From IMG/VR virus record IMGVR_UViG_3300024502_000013, positions 1 to 64,000 of that record: a DNA stretch of 64,000 bases. One strand, 5' to 3'. The DNA is from a virus. The position numbers and the translations under genes were made by a program. The stretch's first letter is position 1, and the number at the start of each line of letters is the position of its first letter. Of this stretch, positions 16,525 through 21,721 are shown in pieces. The notes under the pieces are model-generated. The model saw nothing but the letters and a program-made list of their open reading frames with translations, was not told the DNA's origin and searched no databases.

Positions 16525-16534
16525 ATAGTATAAT
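16506..16534 (+). promoter_or_regulatory. Consensus sigma70 promoter fused to a terminator
   Basis: TTGACA (16506-16511), 17 bases, TATAAT (16529-16534). The T-run of the terminator forms the spacer. Drives the gene at 16544 and the tRNA-Met behind it; the mRNA would be leaderless or nearly so (ATG about 4 bases from the predicted start). Confidence 0.88.
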
Positions 16535-16543
16535 GGTGCCATT

Positions 16544-16741
16544 ATGAAAATTTTAAATCAAGAAGAACCCGTTAAAGTTTGCGTCATAGCAACTAAGGAA
16601 ATTTATTACACCTTTAATAATTTGCCATCTATGTTAATTGATGGTGTAGAATTTATTGGGGTGTTTAAAAACAAACCAACTTCGGATAGCAATGAATCTC
16701 CGCATTTGATGCGGAAAGATTCGGTTGAATACGTAAAATAA
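16544..16741 (+). CDS. Small conserved phage protein of unknown function
   Basis: A 65-residue protein starting MKILNQEEPVKVCVIATKE with a central NNLPSMLIDGVEFIGVF segment. No motif is known to me. It is expressed by the consensus promoter at 16506 and followed after two bases by a tRNA, so both may come from one transcript. Start ATG is the first one; there is no clear Shine-Dalgarno, which fits a nearly leaderless mRNA. Confidence 0.55.
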   Translation: MKILNQEEPVKVCVIATKEIYYTFNNLPSMLIDGVEFIGVFKNKPTSDSNESPHLMRKDSVEYVK

Positions 16742-16743
16742 TT

Positions 16744-16819
16744 GTGACCGTGGCCAAACGGTTAAGGCAGCAAACTCATAATTTGTTGATTGTAGGTTCG
16801 AATCCTACCGGTCACACCA
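16744..16819 (+). tRNA. tRNA-Met(CAU) or tRNA-Ile2
   Basis: Acceptor GTGACCG/CGGTCAC, anticodon loop CTCATAA (anticodon CAT), T-arm with TTCGAAT, encoded CCA. It stands apart from the main cluster. A CAT anticodon may be elongator Met or a lysidine-modified Ile tRNA reading AUA. Its 3' end is overlapped by the minus-strand HNH gene. Confidence 0.9.
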
Positions 16820-17171
16820 TATGCTCAGGGTAATGTTCTTCCATATGACAGTTATGACATAAAACAATACATTTATTGGATTCTTCAACCAATTTTTTCC
16901 AACTTGTATTTGAACAACGGCGAATGTCTATACCAAATAACTTATCTCTTAGATGGTGAAAACATAAGGCTGAAGTGTTTTTGTTATAACCACATTTTTG
17001 GCAGTATTTACCTTTTAAGTCGAGTAATTTTAATTTGTTTTTTAATCCTTTATTTTTTTGGCTTTCATAATTTTGATGTTTAAAATTTGAATTTTTCATC
17101 TTACATTTATTACAACAATATTTTGTTTGCTTACCAGATAATAAATTACCACAAGTTAAACAGCTTGACAT
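16812..17171 (-). CDS. HNH homing endonuclease-like protein abutting tRNA-Met
   Basis: A 119-residue protein with two Cys pairs near the N-terminus (CLTC, CCNKC), a further CQKC near 57, then FHHLR and CHNCHMEEH near 103-111, the HNH zinc-nuclease pattern. AAGGAG precedes its ATG on the minus strand. The last bases of the gene lie in the discriminator and CCA end of the tRNA-Met gene, a typical homing location next to a tRNA. Strongly A/T-rich and on the opposite strand to all neighbours, so probably a recent insertion. Confidence 0.8.
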   Translation of the reverse strand: MSSCLTCGNLLSGKQTKYCCNKCKMKNSNFKHQNYESQKNKGLKNKLKLLDLKGKYCQKCGYNKNTSALCFHHLRDKLFGIDIRRCSNTSWKKLVEESNKCIVLCHNCHMEEHYPEHMV

Positions 17172-17283
17172 TTTAAACTCCTTATACTATAATAGTATAT
17201 AGAATTATGAACATTTTCATAAACTATCACAACGATTAATAAAATCAATTAGATTTTCATTTAAAATAGTGATATACTATGAT

Positions 17284-17304
17284 AAGTAATCTATGAGGTT
17301 ACTT
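17284..17304 (+). promoter_or_regulatory. Leader hairpin before ahpC
   Basis: AAGTAATC (17284-17291) pairs with GGTTACTT (17297-17304), followed by AATTTTTTAA. It resembles a weak terminator or attenuator inside the leader; a TATACT box lies at 17273-17278. The gene may be controlled by early termination. Confidence 0.45.
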
Positions 17305-17331
17305 AATTTTTTAATACTTGAAAGGGAAAAA

Positions 17332-17865
17332 ATGAAAACAGTTGGTGATAAATTAGAAGCATTTGCCGTAACAGGCATCAATCCTGGTAAAGATGATTTT
17401 TTTACTATTACAGAAAAATCATTTGAGGGCAAATGGAAAGTGATTGTATATTATCCAAAAGATTTTACATTCGTTTGTCCTACAGAGATTGTTGCATATG
17501 ATAAGTTGGCACAAGACTTTGAGGACCGTGATGCAGTTCTTTTGACTGGCAGTACAGATAATGAATTCTGTAAATTGGCTTGGCAAAATGCACATGAAGA
17601 TTTGAAGAAAATCAAACACATTCAATTTGCTGACACTCAGCGTGGTGATTTGAGTTTGATTGAACAGTTGGGTGTATTCTATGCACCTGCTGGTGCTGCT
17701 CTTCGTGCAACATTCATTGTTGATCCTAATAACGAAATTCAACATGTCACTGTGAACAACCTCAACGTTGGTCGTTCTCCAGAAGAAACCTTGCGTGTAT
17801 TGGATGCATTGCAAACTGGTGAATTGTGTGCATGTAACCGTAAAGTTGGTGGGGAGACACTATAA
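17332..17865 (+). CDS. ahpC: Alkyl hydroperoxide reductase AhpC (peroxiredoxin)
   Basis: A thiol peroxidase that reduces hydrogen peroxide and organic peroxides. The start ATG 17332 follows AAAGGG. The 177-residue protein has the peroxidatic Cys in FVCPTE (about C49) and two C-terminal cysteines in ELCACN (C166, C168). The combination of GDKL, LTG-like, TDNEFCKLAW and LDALQTGELCACN is that of actinobacterial AhpC, which uses AhpD instead of AhpF; the next gene is indeed AhpD. Ends with an overlap of one base with ahpD. Unusual for a T4-like phage. Confidence 0.93.
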   Translation: MKTVGDKLEAFAVTGINPGKDDFFTITEKSFEGKWKVIVYYPKDFTFVCPTEIVAYDKLAQDFEDRDAVLLTGSTDNEFCKLAWQNAHEDLKKIKHIQFADTQRGDLSLIEQLGVFYAPAGAALRATFIVDPNNEIQHVTVNNLNVGRSPEETLRVLDALQTGELCACNRKVGGETL

Positions 17866-18371
17866 TGGCATTCATCGAGCAAGTCAAAGATGCCTTGCCT
17901 GATTACGCAAAGGACACCAAGTTAAATCTTGATGCTGTCCTTTTGCGTAGTTCATTAGATGTGGATGTGGCTATGGGTTGTGCCGTAGCTGCACTTGCCG
18001 CAACAGGTAATGGTAAAGTGTTGGCTGTTATGTTAGCGGACAATCCTGTCCATGCTGCAAGTGCTATGACAGCCGCAAGTTTGATGGCACAAAACAACGT
18101 ATGGTATCCATATGTTGAAATGGCAGACGACGAACAACTGAAGGGATTGCCAGCACAGTTACGCATGAACGCTATTGCAAATCATGGCGGAACCACTAAG
18201 GCAAACTTTGAAGCATTCAGTCTTGCAGCAAGTATTGTTGGTAAGTGTCATTTCTGTGTCAAGGCACACTATGATACCTTGAAAAAGGAAGGTTATACTG
18301 TTGAACAACTTCGTGATATAGGTCGTATCGCATCAGTAATGAACAGTGTGGCAAAAGTTTTAAATAGCTAA
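17865..18371 (+). CDS. ahpD: Alkylhydroperoxidase AhpD
   Basis: AhpD is the disulfide reductase partner of mycobacterial-type AhpC. The 168-residue all-helical protein carries the active site E-x-x-C-x-x-C-x-x-x-H as C128-H-F-C131 and H135, nearly the same positions as in the mycobacterial enzyme (C130, C133, H137). In mycobacteria electrons come from a lipoylated protein; the phage must borrow this from the host. Translational coupling to ahpC supports a working pair. Confidence 0.92.
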   Translation: MAFIEQVKDALPDYAKDTKLNLDAVLLRSSLDVDVAMGCAVAALAATGNGKVLAVMLADNPVHAASAMTAASLMAQNNVWYPYVEMADDEQLKGLPAQLRMNAIANHGGTTKANFEAFSLAASIVGKCHFCVKAHYDTLKKEGYTVEQLRDIGRIASVMNSVAKVLNS

Positions 18372-18372
18372 A

Positions 18373-18801
18373 ATGAAACAAAAATTTCGTGATGCTTATA
18401 TGAAAGTGGCTGAGACCTTTGCGGAGTTATCCTCCGCAAGGCGTCTCCATGTAGGAGCTATCGTTGTCAAAGATGATAGAATTATCTCAATCGGATACAA
18501 CGGTATGCCATCTGGTTGGGATAATAACTGTGAAGATGAGGTAACTTATTTTCCCAGAATCAAAGAACTCAAAACCAAACCAGAGGTTCTTCACGCAGAA
18601 ACAAACGCAATTGCCAAACTGGCAAAGTCCACCGAATCTGGACTTGGTGCTTCTTTGTTTGTTACCCATGCACCTTGTTTGGACTGTGCAAAACTAGTCT
18701 ACCAATCTGGTATCAATTCTGTTTATTACCGAAATAGTTACCGGGACGACAAGGGTATAAAATTCCTAGAAAAAGCAGGAGTTACCGTAGAAAAAATCTA
18801 G
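18373..18801 (+). CDS. cd: Deoxycytidylate deaminase
   Basis: Converts dCMP to dUMP for thymidylate synthesis, feeding the ThyX at 54780. The 142-residue protein has the zinc site HAETNA (near 76) and CLDCAKL (near 103) of the cytidine/deoxycytidylate deaminase family, and GAIVVKDDRIISIGYNGMPSG at the N-terminus. Length is shorter than T4's enzyme (193), like bacterial ComEB types. Directly follows ahpD. Confidence 0.93.
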   Translation: MKQKFRDAYMKVAETFAELSSARRLHVGAIVVKDDRIISIGYNGMPSGWDNNCEDEVTYFPRIKELKTKPEVLHAETNAIAKLAKSTESGLGASLFVTHAPCLDCAKLVYQSGINSVYYRNSYRDDKGIKFLEKAGVTVEKI

Positions 18802-18832
18802 GTCTAAATATAAACTGGAGAGGAGTATTCTT

Positions 18833-19339
18833 ATGAATTTAAAGATTCTAAACTGTCCAGATAAGTATTTTAAACCTTATGTGACAAGGGCGGCGTTGTT
18901 TTACGCCAAGGAACTCATTCCAAACACACGGATACGCAATAACTGTTACACCACTATAAGATTTGATAGTAGAATCAAGGACTATGGTTCCTGTGGTGCG
19001 GAGGGGTATAATACAAAGAACGAACCCCGTGAATTCCTTATTGAAATACATCCTGGAATAGGCGCCAGAAGTATCTTGGAAACATTGGCGCATGAAATGG
19101 TTCATGTAAAACAGTTGATTTACCATGAAACCAACGATGACCTTTCCATGTGGAAGGGCAAGAGAGTTAATTCTGATACGCTGGATTATTGGCATCATCC
19201 ATGGGAAATTGATGCACACGGCCGTGAAACTGGCCTTTTAACCAAGTTTGCAGTTCAGGAATGTCTATGGGAAATCTTTGAAGGTTTCAAGGATCCAAAT
19301 GTACCGATAGTTTCGGTACCGATTAAGTGGAAAGCATAA
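18833..19339 (+). CDS. SprT-like zinc metalloprotease
   Basis: A 168-residue protein with HEMVH near residue 87, the zinc-binding and catalytic motif of the SprT/Spartan family, and a second possible ligand His in DYWHHPWEIDAHGRE. SprT-like proteins degrade DNA-protein crosslinks, but the phage versions are uncharacterised. Strong ribosome site GAGGAG. It ends the peroxidase-deaminase group. Confidence 0.85.
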   Translation: MNLKILNCPDKYFKPYVTRAALFYAKELIPNTRIRNNCYTTIRFDSRIKDYGSCGAEGYNTKNEPREFLIEIHPGIGARSILETLAHEMVHVKQLIYHETNDDLSMWKGKRVNSDTLDYWHHPWEIDAHGRETGLLTKFAVQECLWEIFEGFKDPNVPIVSVPIKWKA

Positions 19340-19361
19340 AAAAATATTTTCAAAAAAGTTC

Positions 19362-19390
19362 TTGCCAAGGAAGCAAAACGCCTATATAAT
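19362..19390 (+). promoter_or_regulatory. Sigma70-type promoter for a short transcript
   Basis: TTGCCA (19362-19367), 17 bases, TATAAT (19385-19390). The transcript would start at about 19397 and end at the terminator at 19564. Confidence 0.75.
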
Positions 19391-19396
19391 AACACT

Positions 19397-19501
19397 ATGA
19401 CAAATTCAATACACAAACCTTTCAGTCAGCCAACATATCATGCAATTACATTTAATTGCGCCGATGAGTCATGGCTCTTTGGGTCTTGTGTAGGAGAATA
19501 A
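19397..19501 (+). CDS. Possible 34-residue peptide in a short RNA
   Basis: ATG 19397 coincides with the predicted transcription start; the frame runs for 34 codons (MTNSIHKPFSQPT..., ending SWLFGSCVGE). There is no Shine-Dalgarno, so it would be a leaderless message, or the RNA is non-coding. Unlike shadow frames it begins exactly at the start of a defined transcript. Confidence 0.3.
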   Translation: MTNSIHKPFSQPTYHAITFNCADESWLFGSCVGE

Positions 19502-19531
19502 TACTAGAGTATTAAACCAAACTTCAAACAT

Positions 19532-19564
19532 AAGACCCAACCCCTCAAAAGGTTGGGTCTTTTG
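19532..19564 (+). terminator. Strong Rho-independent terminator
   Basis: AAGACCCAACC (19532-19542) pairs perfectly with GGTTGGGTCTT (19551-19561), loop CCTCAAAA, then TTG. It separates the short transcript from the tRNA operon. Confidence 0.9.
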
Positions 19565-19594
19565 TTTGGTGTTTCAAAAAAACAACACCATGTA

Positions 19595-19622
19595 TTGCCA
19601 AAATCTTTGGTTCTGGTATAAT
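19595..19622 (+). promoter_or_regulatory. First tRNA-operon promoter
   Basis: TTGCCA (19595-19600), 16 bases, TATAAT (19617-19622), with TGG before the -10 box (extended -10). Followed by the boxA leader shared with the second tRNA promoter. Confidence 0.8.
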
Positions 19623-19627
19623 ACAAA

Positions 19628-19655
19628 ACTTGTTCTTTAAAAATTTGTAGAGTCA
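19628..19655 (+). promoter_or_regulatory. boxA-type antitermination leader, copy 1
   Basis: TGTTCTTTAAAAA at 19631-19643 matches the boxA element of bacterial rRNA operons (TGCTCTTTAACA in E. coli), where NusB-S10 binds to prevent termination. The 28-base stretch is repeated identically at 20908-20935. Its end (19639-19655) is the exact reverse complement of 23853-23869 at the far end of the tRNA array. Confidence 0.75.
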
Positions 19656-19662
19656 AATTTGT

Positions 19663-19740
19663 TCCCCGTTCGCCTAGTCTGGCCTAAGGCACTGGTCTTT
19701 GAAATCAGTATCGTTGGTTCGAATCCAACACGGGGTGCCA
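19663..19740 (+). tRNA. tRNA-Gln(UUG)
   Basis: Anticodon arm CTGGT-CTTTGAA-ATCAG gives TTG. The 1-72 pair is a T-T mismatch, as is common for weak first pairs in tRNA-Gln. T-arm and CCA present. Confidence 0.87.
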
Positions 19741-19745
19741 TATAA

Positions 19746-19854
19746 AAACACTTTGAGTGACTACAGCGGATAAACAGCAACTTGCAAATGTCGACCAATG
19801 CAAGAACCTGCCGTGAAGTAGGGTCGCCGTGGATTCAAGTACCGCAGAGTGTTT
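19746..19854 (+). ncRNA. Structured RNA between tRNA-Gln and tRNA-Ser (unassigned)
   Basis: The ends pair as AAACACT/AGTGTTT (or ACACTTT/AGAGTGT), enclosing a CTTGCA/TGCAAG hairpin (19781-19804) and a T-arm-like GTGGA-TTCAAGT-ACCGC. There is no CCA and no normal anticodon arm, so it is not a functional tRNA. It may be a tRNA mimic or a Y-RNA-like molecule. Confidence 0.4.
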
Positions 19855-19860
19855 CTATAT

Positions 19861-19952
19861 GGAAGTGTGGCAGAGTCCGGTTTATTGCAGCAGTCTTGAA
19901 AACTGCCGGTCGTGCAAACGGCCCGTGAGTTCGAATCTCACCGCTTCCACCA
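19861..19952 (+). tRNA. tRNA-Ser(UGA)
   Basis: Acceptor GGAAGTG/CGCTTCC, anticodon loop CTTGAAA (TGA), long variable arm, CCA encoded. Confidence 0.93.
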
Positions 19953-20080
19953 TTTTTAGGATACTTACAGCAAAAAATATTTCGCCTTCTAAGCGAGAGG
20001 TTGTTGGTTCGAGTCCAACTTTTTCCACTAGGGAAAAATAGCGCAATTGGTAGCGCACTAAAAAGAGTATCCTGTTGTTT
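19953..20080 (+). ncRNA. Y-RNA-like element A with a circularly permuted tRNA-Arg(UCU) fold
   Basis: Ends: AGGATACT (19958-19965) pairs with AGTATCCT (20066-20073); CAGCAA (19968-19973) and TGTTGTTT (20073-20080) are the shared motifs of a four-copy family. Inside, in order: anticodon arm TTCGC-CTTCTAA-GCGAG (19981-19997, UCU), 5-nt variable loop, T-arm GTTGG-TTCGAGT-CCAAC (20003-20019), acceptor 3' strand TTTTTCC, a 5-nt loop, acceptor 5' strand GGAAAAA (20032-20038), TA, D-arm GCGC-AATTGGTA-GCGC (20041-20056). All tRNA arms exist but the order is permuted and the break is between positions 26 and 27. A normal tRNA-Arg(UCU) exists at 23569. Confidence 0.85.
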
Positions 20081-20096
20081 AAATTAAGGAGGATGT

Positions 20097-20612
20097 ATGC
20101 CTAGTGTATTTCTTGTAAGTGATACGCACTTTGGTCACGCTGGCGTATGTCGCTTTATGCGTGATGATGGTGTAACAAAACTCCGTCCGTGGGATAATCC
20201 TGACGAGATGGATGAAGAAATGGTCAAGAGGTGGAACGAAACTGTGAAGCCAAAGGACAAGGTTTACCACTTAGGTGATGTAGTGATTAACAGAAAGGCT
20301 CTGTCAATCATGCATCGTTTGAATGGTGACAAGGTTTTGATTAAGGGCAACCACGATATCTTTAAGTTAGAGGATTACACTCAACACTTTAGAGATATCC
20401 GTGCTTACCATGTGATGGATAAAATTATGCTGAGTCACATTCCTGTGCATCCAGACAGCAAGGGTAGATTCCGTGGCAACATTCACGGACATACTCATGC
20501 GAATAAGTTAGATGATCCATGGTATCAGTGCGTGTGTGTTGAACAAACGGACTTTAGACCAATTTTGTTTGAAGAAGTTCGTGCAAGGTTTGGAGAGTGG
20601 GCAGGACGGTAA
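20097..20612 (+). CDS. Calcineurin-like metallophosphoesterase
   Basis: A 171-residue phosphoesterase with all two-metal motifs: DTHFGH near 9-14, GDVV near 60, GNHD near 80, SHIPVH near 117 and HGHTHAN near 133. Small phage enzymes of this type may act on phosphodiesters of nucleotides or on cyclic phosphate ends of RNA; the substrate is unknown. AAGGAGG precedes the ATG, just after element A. The last 21 bases of the gene are also the first 21 bases of tRNA-Ser(GCU), including acceptor strand and part of the D-arm. The position in the RNA cluster suggests an RNA-related role, but that is inference. Confidence 0.88.
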   Translation: MPSVFLVSDTHFGHAGVCRFMRDDGVTKLRPWDNPDEMDEEMVKRWNETVKPKDKVYHLGDVVINRKALSIMHRLNGDKVLIKGNHDIFKLEDYTQHFRDIRAYHVMDKIMLSHIPVHPDSKGRFRGNIHGHTHANKLDDPWYQCVCVEQTDFRPILFEEVRARFGEWAGR

Positions 20613-20681
20613 TGCAGCGGATTGCTAATCCGTAGACCGTTGAAAGACGGTCACAGGGTTCGACTCCCTGACTCTCCACCA
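20592..20681 (+). tRNA. tRNA-Ser(GCU)
   Basis: Acceptor GGAGAGT/ACTCTCC, anticodon loop TTGCTAA (GCT), long variable arm, CCA encoded. The 5' 21 bases overlap the phosphoesterase coding sequence in the same orientation. Confidence 0.92.
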
Positions 20682-20682
20682 T

Positions 20683-20773
20683 GCCTCTGTAGTTTAATGG
20701 TAAAACAGCGGATTTATACCCCGTAGCGCCAGATAAGCGGCTGATAGGAGTTCGATTCTCCTCAGAGGTACCA
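20683..20773 (+). tRNA. tRNA with long variable arm, anticodon read as UAU
   Basis: Acceptor GCCTCTG/CAGAGGT, D-arm GTTT/AAAC, anticodon loop TTTATAC (TAT, Ile) closed by an A-C mismatch as in the neighbouring tRNA-Cys. The long variable arm (class II) is odd for Ile, so the amino acid identity is unsure. CCA encoded. Confidence 0.7.
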
Positions 20774-20778
20774 ATCAT

Positions 20779-20854
20779 GTAGGTGTGACCCGAATGGCTA
20801 GGGAAAGGATTGCAAACCCTTTTTATGCAGGTTCAAATCCTGTCACCTACTCCA
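20779..20854 (+). tRNA. tRNA-Cys(GCA)
   Basis: Acceptor GTAGGTG/CACCTAC, anticodon loop TTGCAAA (GCA), stem with a last A-C pair, U73 and CCA. Confidence 0.92.
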
Positions 20855-20875
20855 GTTGTTTTTATACAACACTGG

Positions 20876-20903
20876 TTGACAAAGTTGCCGGTTGTGGTAT
20901 AAT
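20876..20903 (+). promoter_or_regulatory. Second tRNA-operon promoter
   Basis: TTGACA (20876-20881), 16 bases, TATAAT (20898-20903) with an extended TGG. The downstream 28 bases are the same boxA leader as behind the first tRNA promoter. Confidence 0.85.
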
Positions 20904-20907
20904 ACAC

Positions 20908-20935
20908 ACTTGTTCTTTAAAAATTTGTAGAGTCA
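20908..20935 (+). repeat. boxA-type antitermination leader, copy 2
   Basis: Identical over 28 bases to 19628-19655; boxA TGTTCTTTAAAAA at 20911-20923. As in copy 1 the last 17 bases are complementary to 23853-23869. Precedes tRNA-Glu. Confidence 0.78.
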
Positions 20936-20940
20936 TTTTT

Positions 20941-21015
20941 GCACCGTTCGTCTATCGGTTAGGACGCTGCCCTTTCAAGGCGGAAAGAGGAGTTCGATTC
21001 TCCTACGGTGTACCA
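20941..21015 (+). tRNA. tRNA-Glu(UUC)
   Basis: Acceptor GCACCGT/ACGGTGT, anticodon loop CTTTCAA (TTC), T-loop TTCGATT, CCA. First tRNA behind the second boxA leader. Confidence 0.93.
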
Positions 21016-21159
21016 TTTGTTTAGTGTTGTCAAGGTATCGTCATGGGACGCTTTGACTATGGGGTTGAGGGTGCGACCGGCAAGACCCCTGATATAACTG
21101 CTACTCGCTCGTCAGTGCTAGCTACATTGTTGACAAATAGGCGGACAACACTAAACAAA
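21016..21159 (+). ncRNA. Long-stem structured RNA (Y-RNA-like, unassigned)
   Basis: Bases 21012-21031 are perfectly complementary to 21144-21163, a 20-bp stem whose outer four pairs use the ACCA end of tRNA-Glu. Inside are CGTC-ATGG-GACG (21039-21050), GGGGT/ACCCC (21061-21065/21085-21089) with an inner GGT-GCG-ACC, and GCTA/TAGC. No reading frame fits. End-to-end stems with an internal domain are the design of Y RNAs, but the ends differ from the A-D family. The stem may also serve as an RNase processing site within the precursor. Confidence 0.65.
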
Positions 21160-21168
21160 TGGTAGTAT

Positions 21169-21242
21169 GGGGGTATAACTTAGTGGCAAAGTAACGGGCT
21201 TTTAACCCGCTAACCAGAGTTCGATTCTCTGTGCCCCTACCA
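21169..21242 (+). tRNA. tRNA-Lys(UUU)
   Basis: Acceptor GGGGGTA/TGCCCCT, anticodon loop CTTTTAA (TTT), T-loop TTCGATT, CCA. Confidence 0.93.
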
Positions 21243-21250
21243 AAAAATTT

Positions 21251-21339
21251 GGAGCTTGTTCCCTACGGCGGACTGTAAATCCGTTACCTGAATTGTAGGG
21301 TGGTCAAGGTTAGTGGTTCGATTCCATCAGGCTCCACCA
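21251..21339 (+). tRNA. tRNA-Tyr(GUA)
   Basis: Acceptor GGAGCTT/AGGCTCC, anticodon loop CTGTAAA (GTA), long variable arm, CCA. Confidence 0.92.
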
Positions 21340-21345
21340 AATTAT

Positions 21346-21420
21346 GGTCCGTAAGTGTTCATGGACGCACGTAAGCTTGTCACGCTTAAAGAAGGGGCTC
21401 GATACCCCTACGGACCGCCA
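21346..21420 (+). tRNA. tRNA-Asp(GUC)
   Basis: Acceptor GGTCCGT/ACGGACC, anticodon loop TTGTCAC (GTC), G73 as expected for Asp, CCA. Element C mimics this anticodon. Confidence 0.92.
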
Positions 21421-21433
21421 TATATAATTTTAT

Positions 21434-21510
21434 TCCCCAGTAGCTCAGTCGGTAGAAGCACTTGACTGTTAATCAAGGTGTCGGTGGTTCGAGCCCACCC
21501 TGGGGAGCCA
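21434..21510 (+). tRNA. tRNA-Asn(GUU)
   Basis: Acceptor TCCCCAG/CTGGGGA, anticodon loop CTGTTAA (GTT), G73, CCA. Confidence 0.93.
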
Positions 21511-21515
21511 AACAA

Positions 21516-21592
21516 CGGAGTATAGCACAGCCTGGTAGTGCGCCTGCTTTGGGAGCAGGAGGTCGTAGGTTCGAACCCTGCTACTCCGACCA
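21516..21592 (+). tRNA. tRNA-Pro(UGG)
   Basis: Acceptor CGGAGTA/TACTCCG, anticodon loop TTTGGGA (TGG), A73, CCA. Confidence 0.93.
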
Positions 21593-21597
21593 AATTC

Positions 21598-21672
21598 GCC
21601 GGATTAGCTCAGTGGTAGAGCAACCGCCTTGTAAGCGGTAGGTCGTCAGTTCAATCCCGACATCCGGCACCA
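21598..21672 (+). tRNA. tRNA-Thr(UGU)
   Basis: Acceptor GCCGGAT/ATCCGGC, anticodon loop CTTGTAA (TGT), CCA. Element B carries an isolated arm with this same loop. Confidence 0.93.
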
Positions 21673-21721
21673 AGACTCGCCTTGACTGACGGCGTAGAGA
21701 AGGATAAATTGTCAGTTATAT

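Larger units (their letters stand above)
19397..19564 (+). ncRNA. Short structured transcript (about 165 nt) with own promoter and terminator
   Basis: The segment between promoter and terminator contains perfect hairpins: GCAATTA/TAATTGC with a CATT loop, and TAATAC/GTATTA with a TAGA loop, before the terminator. Such compact promoter-terminator units are typical of small regulatory RNAs. No known family is recognised; coding for the 34-residue peptide is an alternative. Confidence 0.5.

Noticed and set aside
19459-19475. Hammerhead-ribozyme-like CCGATGAGTC in the short transcript
   Set aside because: The core should be CTGATGA with a later GAAA and a cleavage site; only part of the first box fits and no GAAA follows.
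19746-19854. tRNA-Cys(GCA) reading of the structured RNA
   Set aside because: TTGCAAA occurs, but no 5-bp stem flanks it, the D-arm is missing and there is no CCA; a true tRNA-Cys is at 20779.
19968-20077. Pseudoknot between CAGCA and TGTTG in the A-D elements
   Set aside because: Pairing is possible in A, B and D but lost in C (TGTTA), and the linker between the closing stem and the 3' motif is too short to cross it. The motifs are more likely protein-binding or single-stranded signals.
20852-20875. Terminator behind tRNA-Cys (CCAGTTGT ... ACAACACTGG)
   Set aside because: The stem has a two-base bulge, a T-rich loop and no T-tract behind it, and it shares bases with the CCA end of the tRNA.
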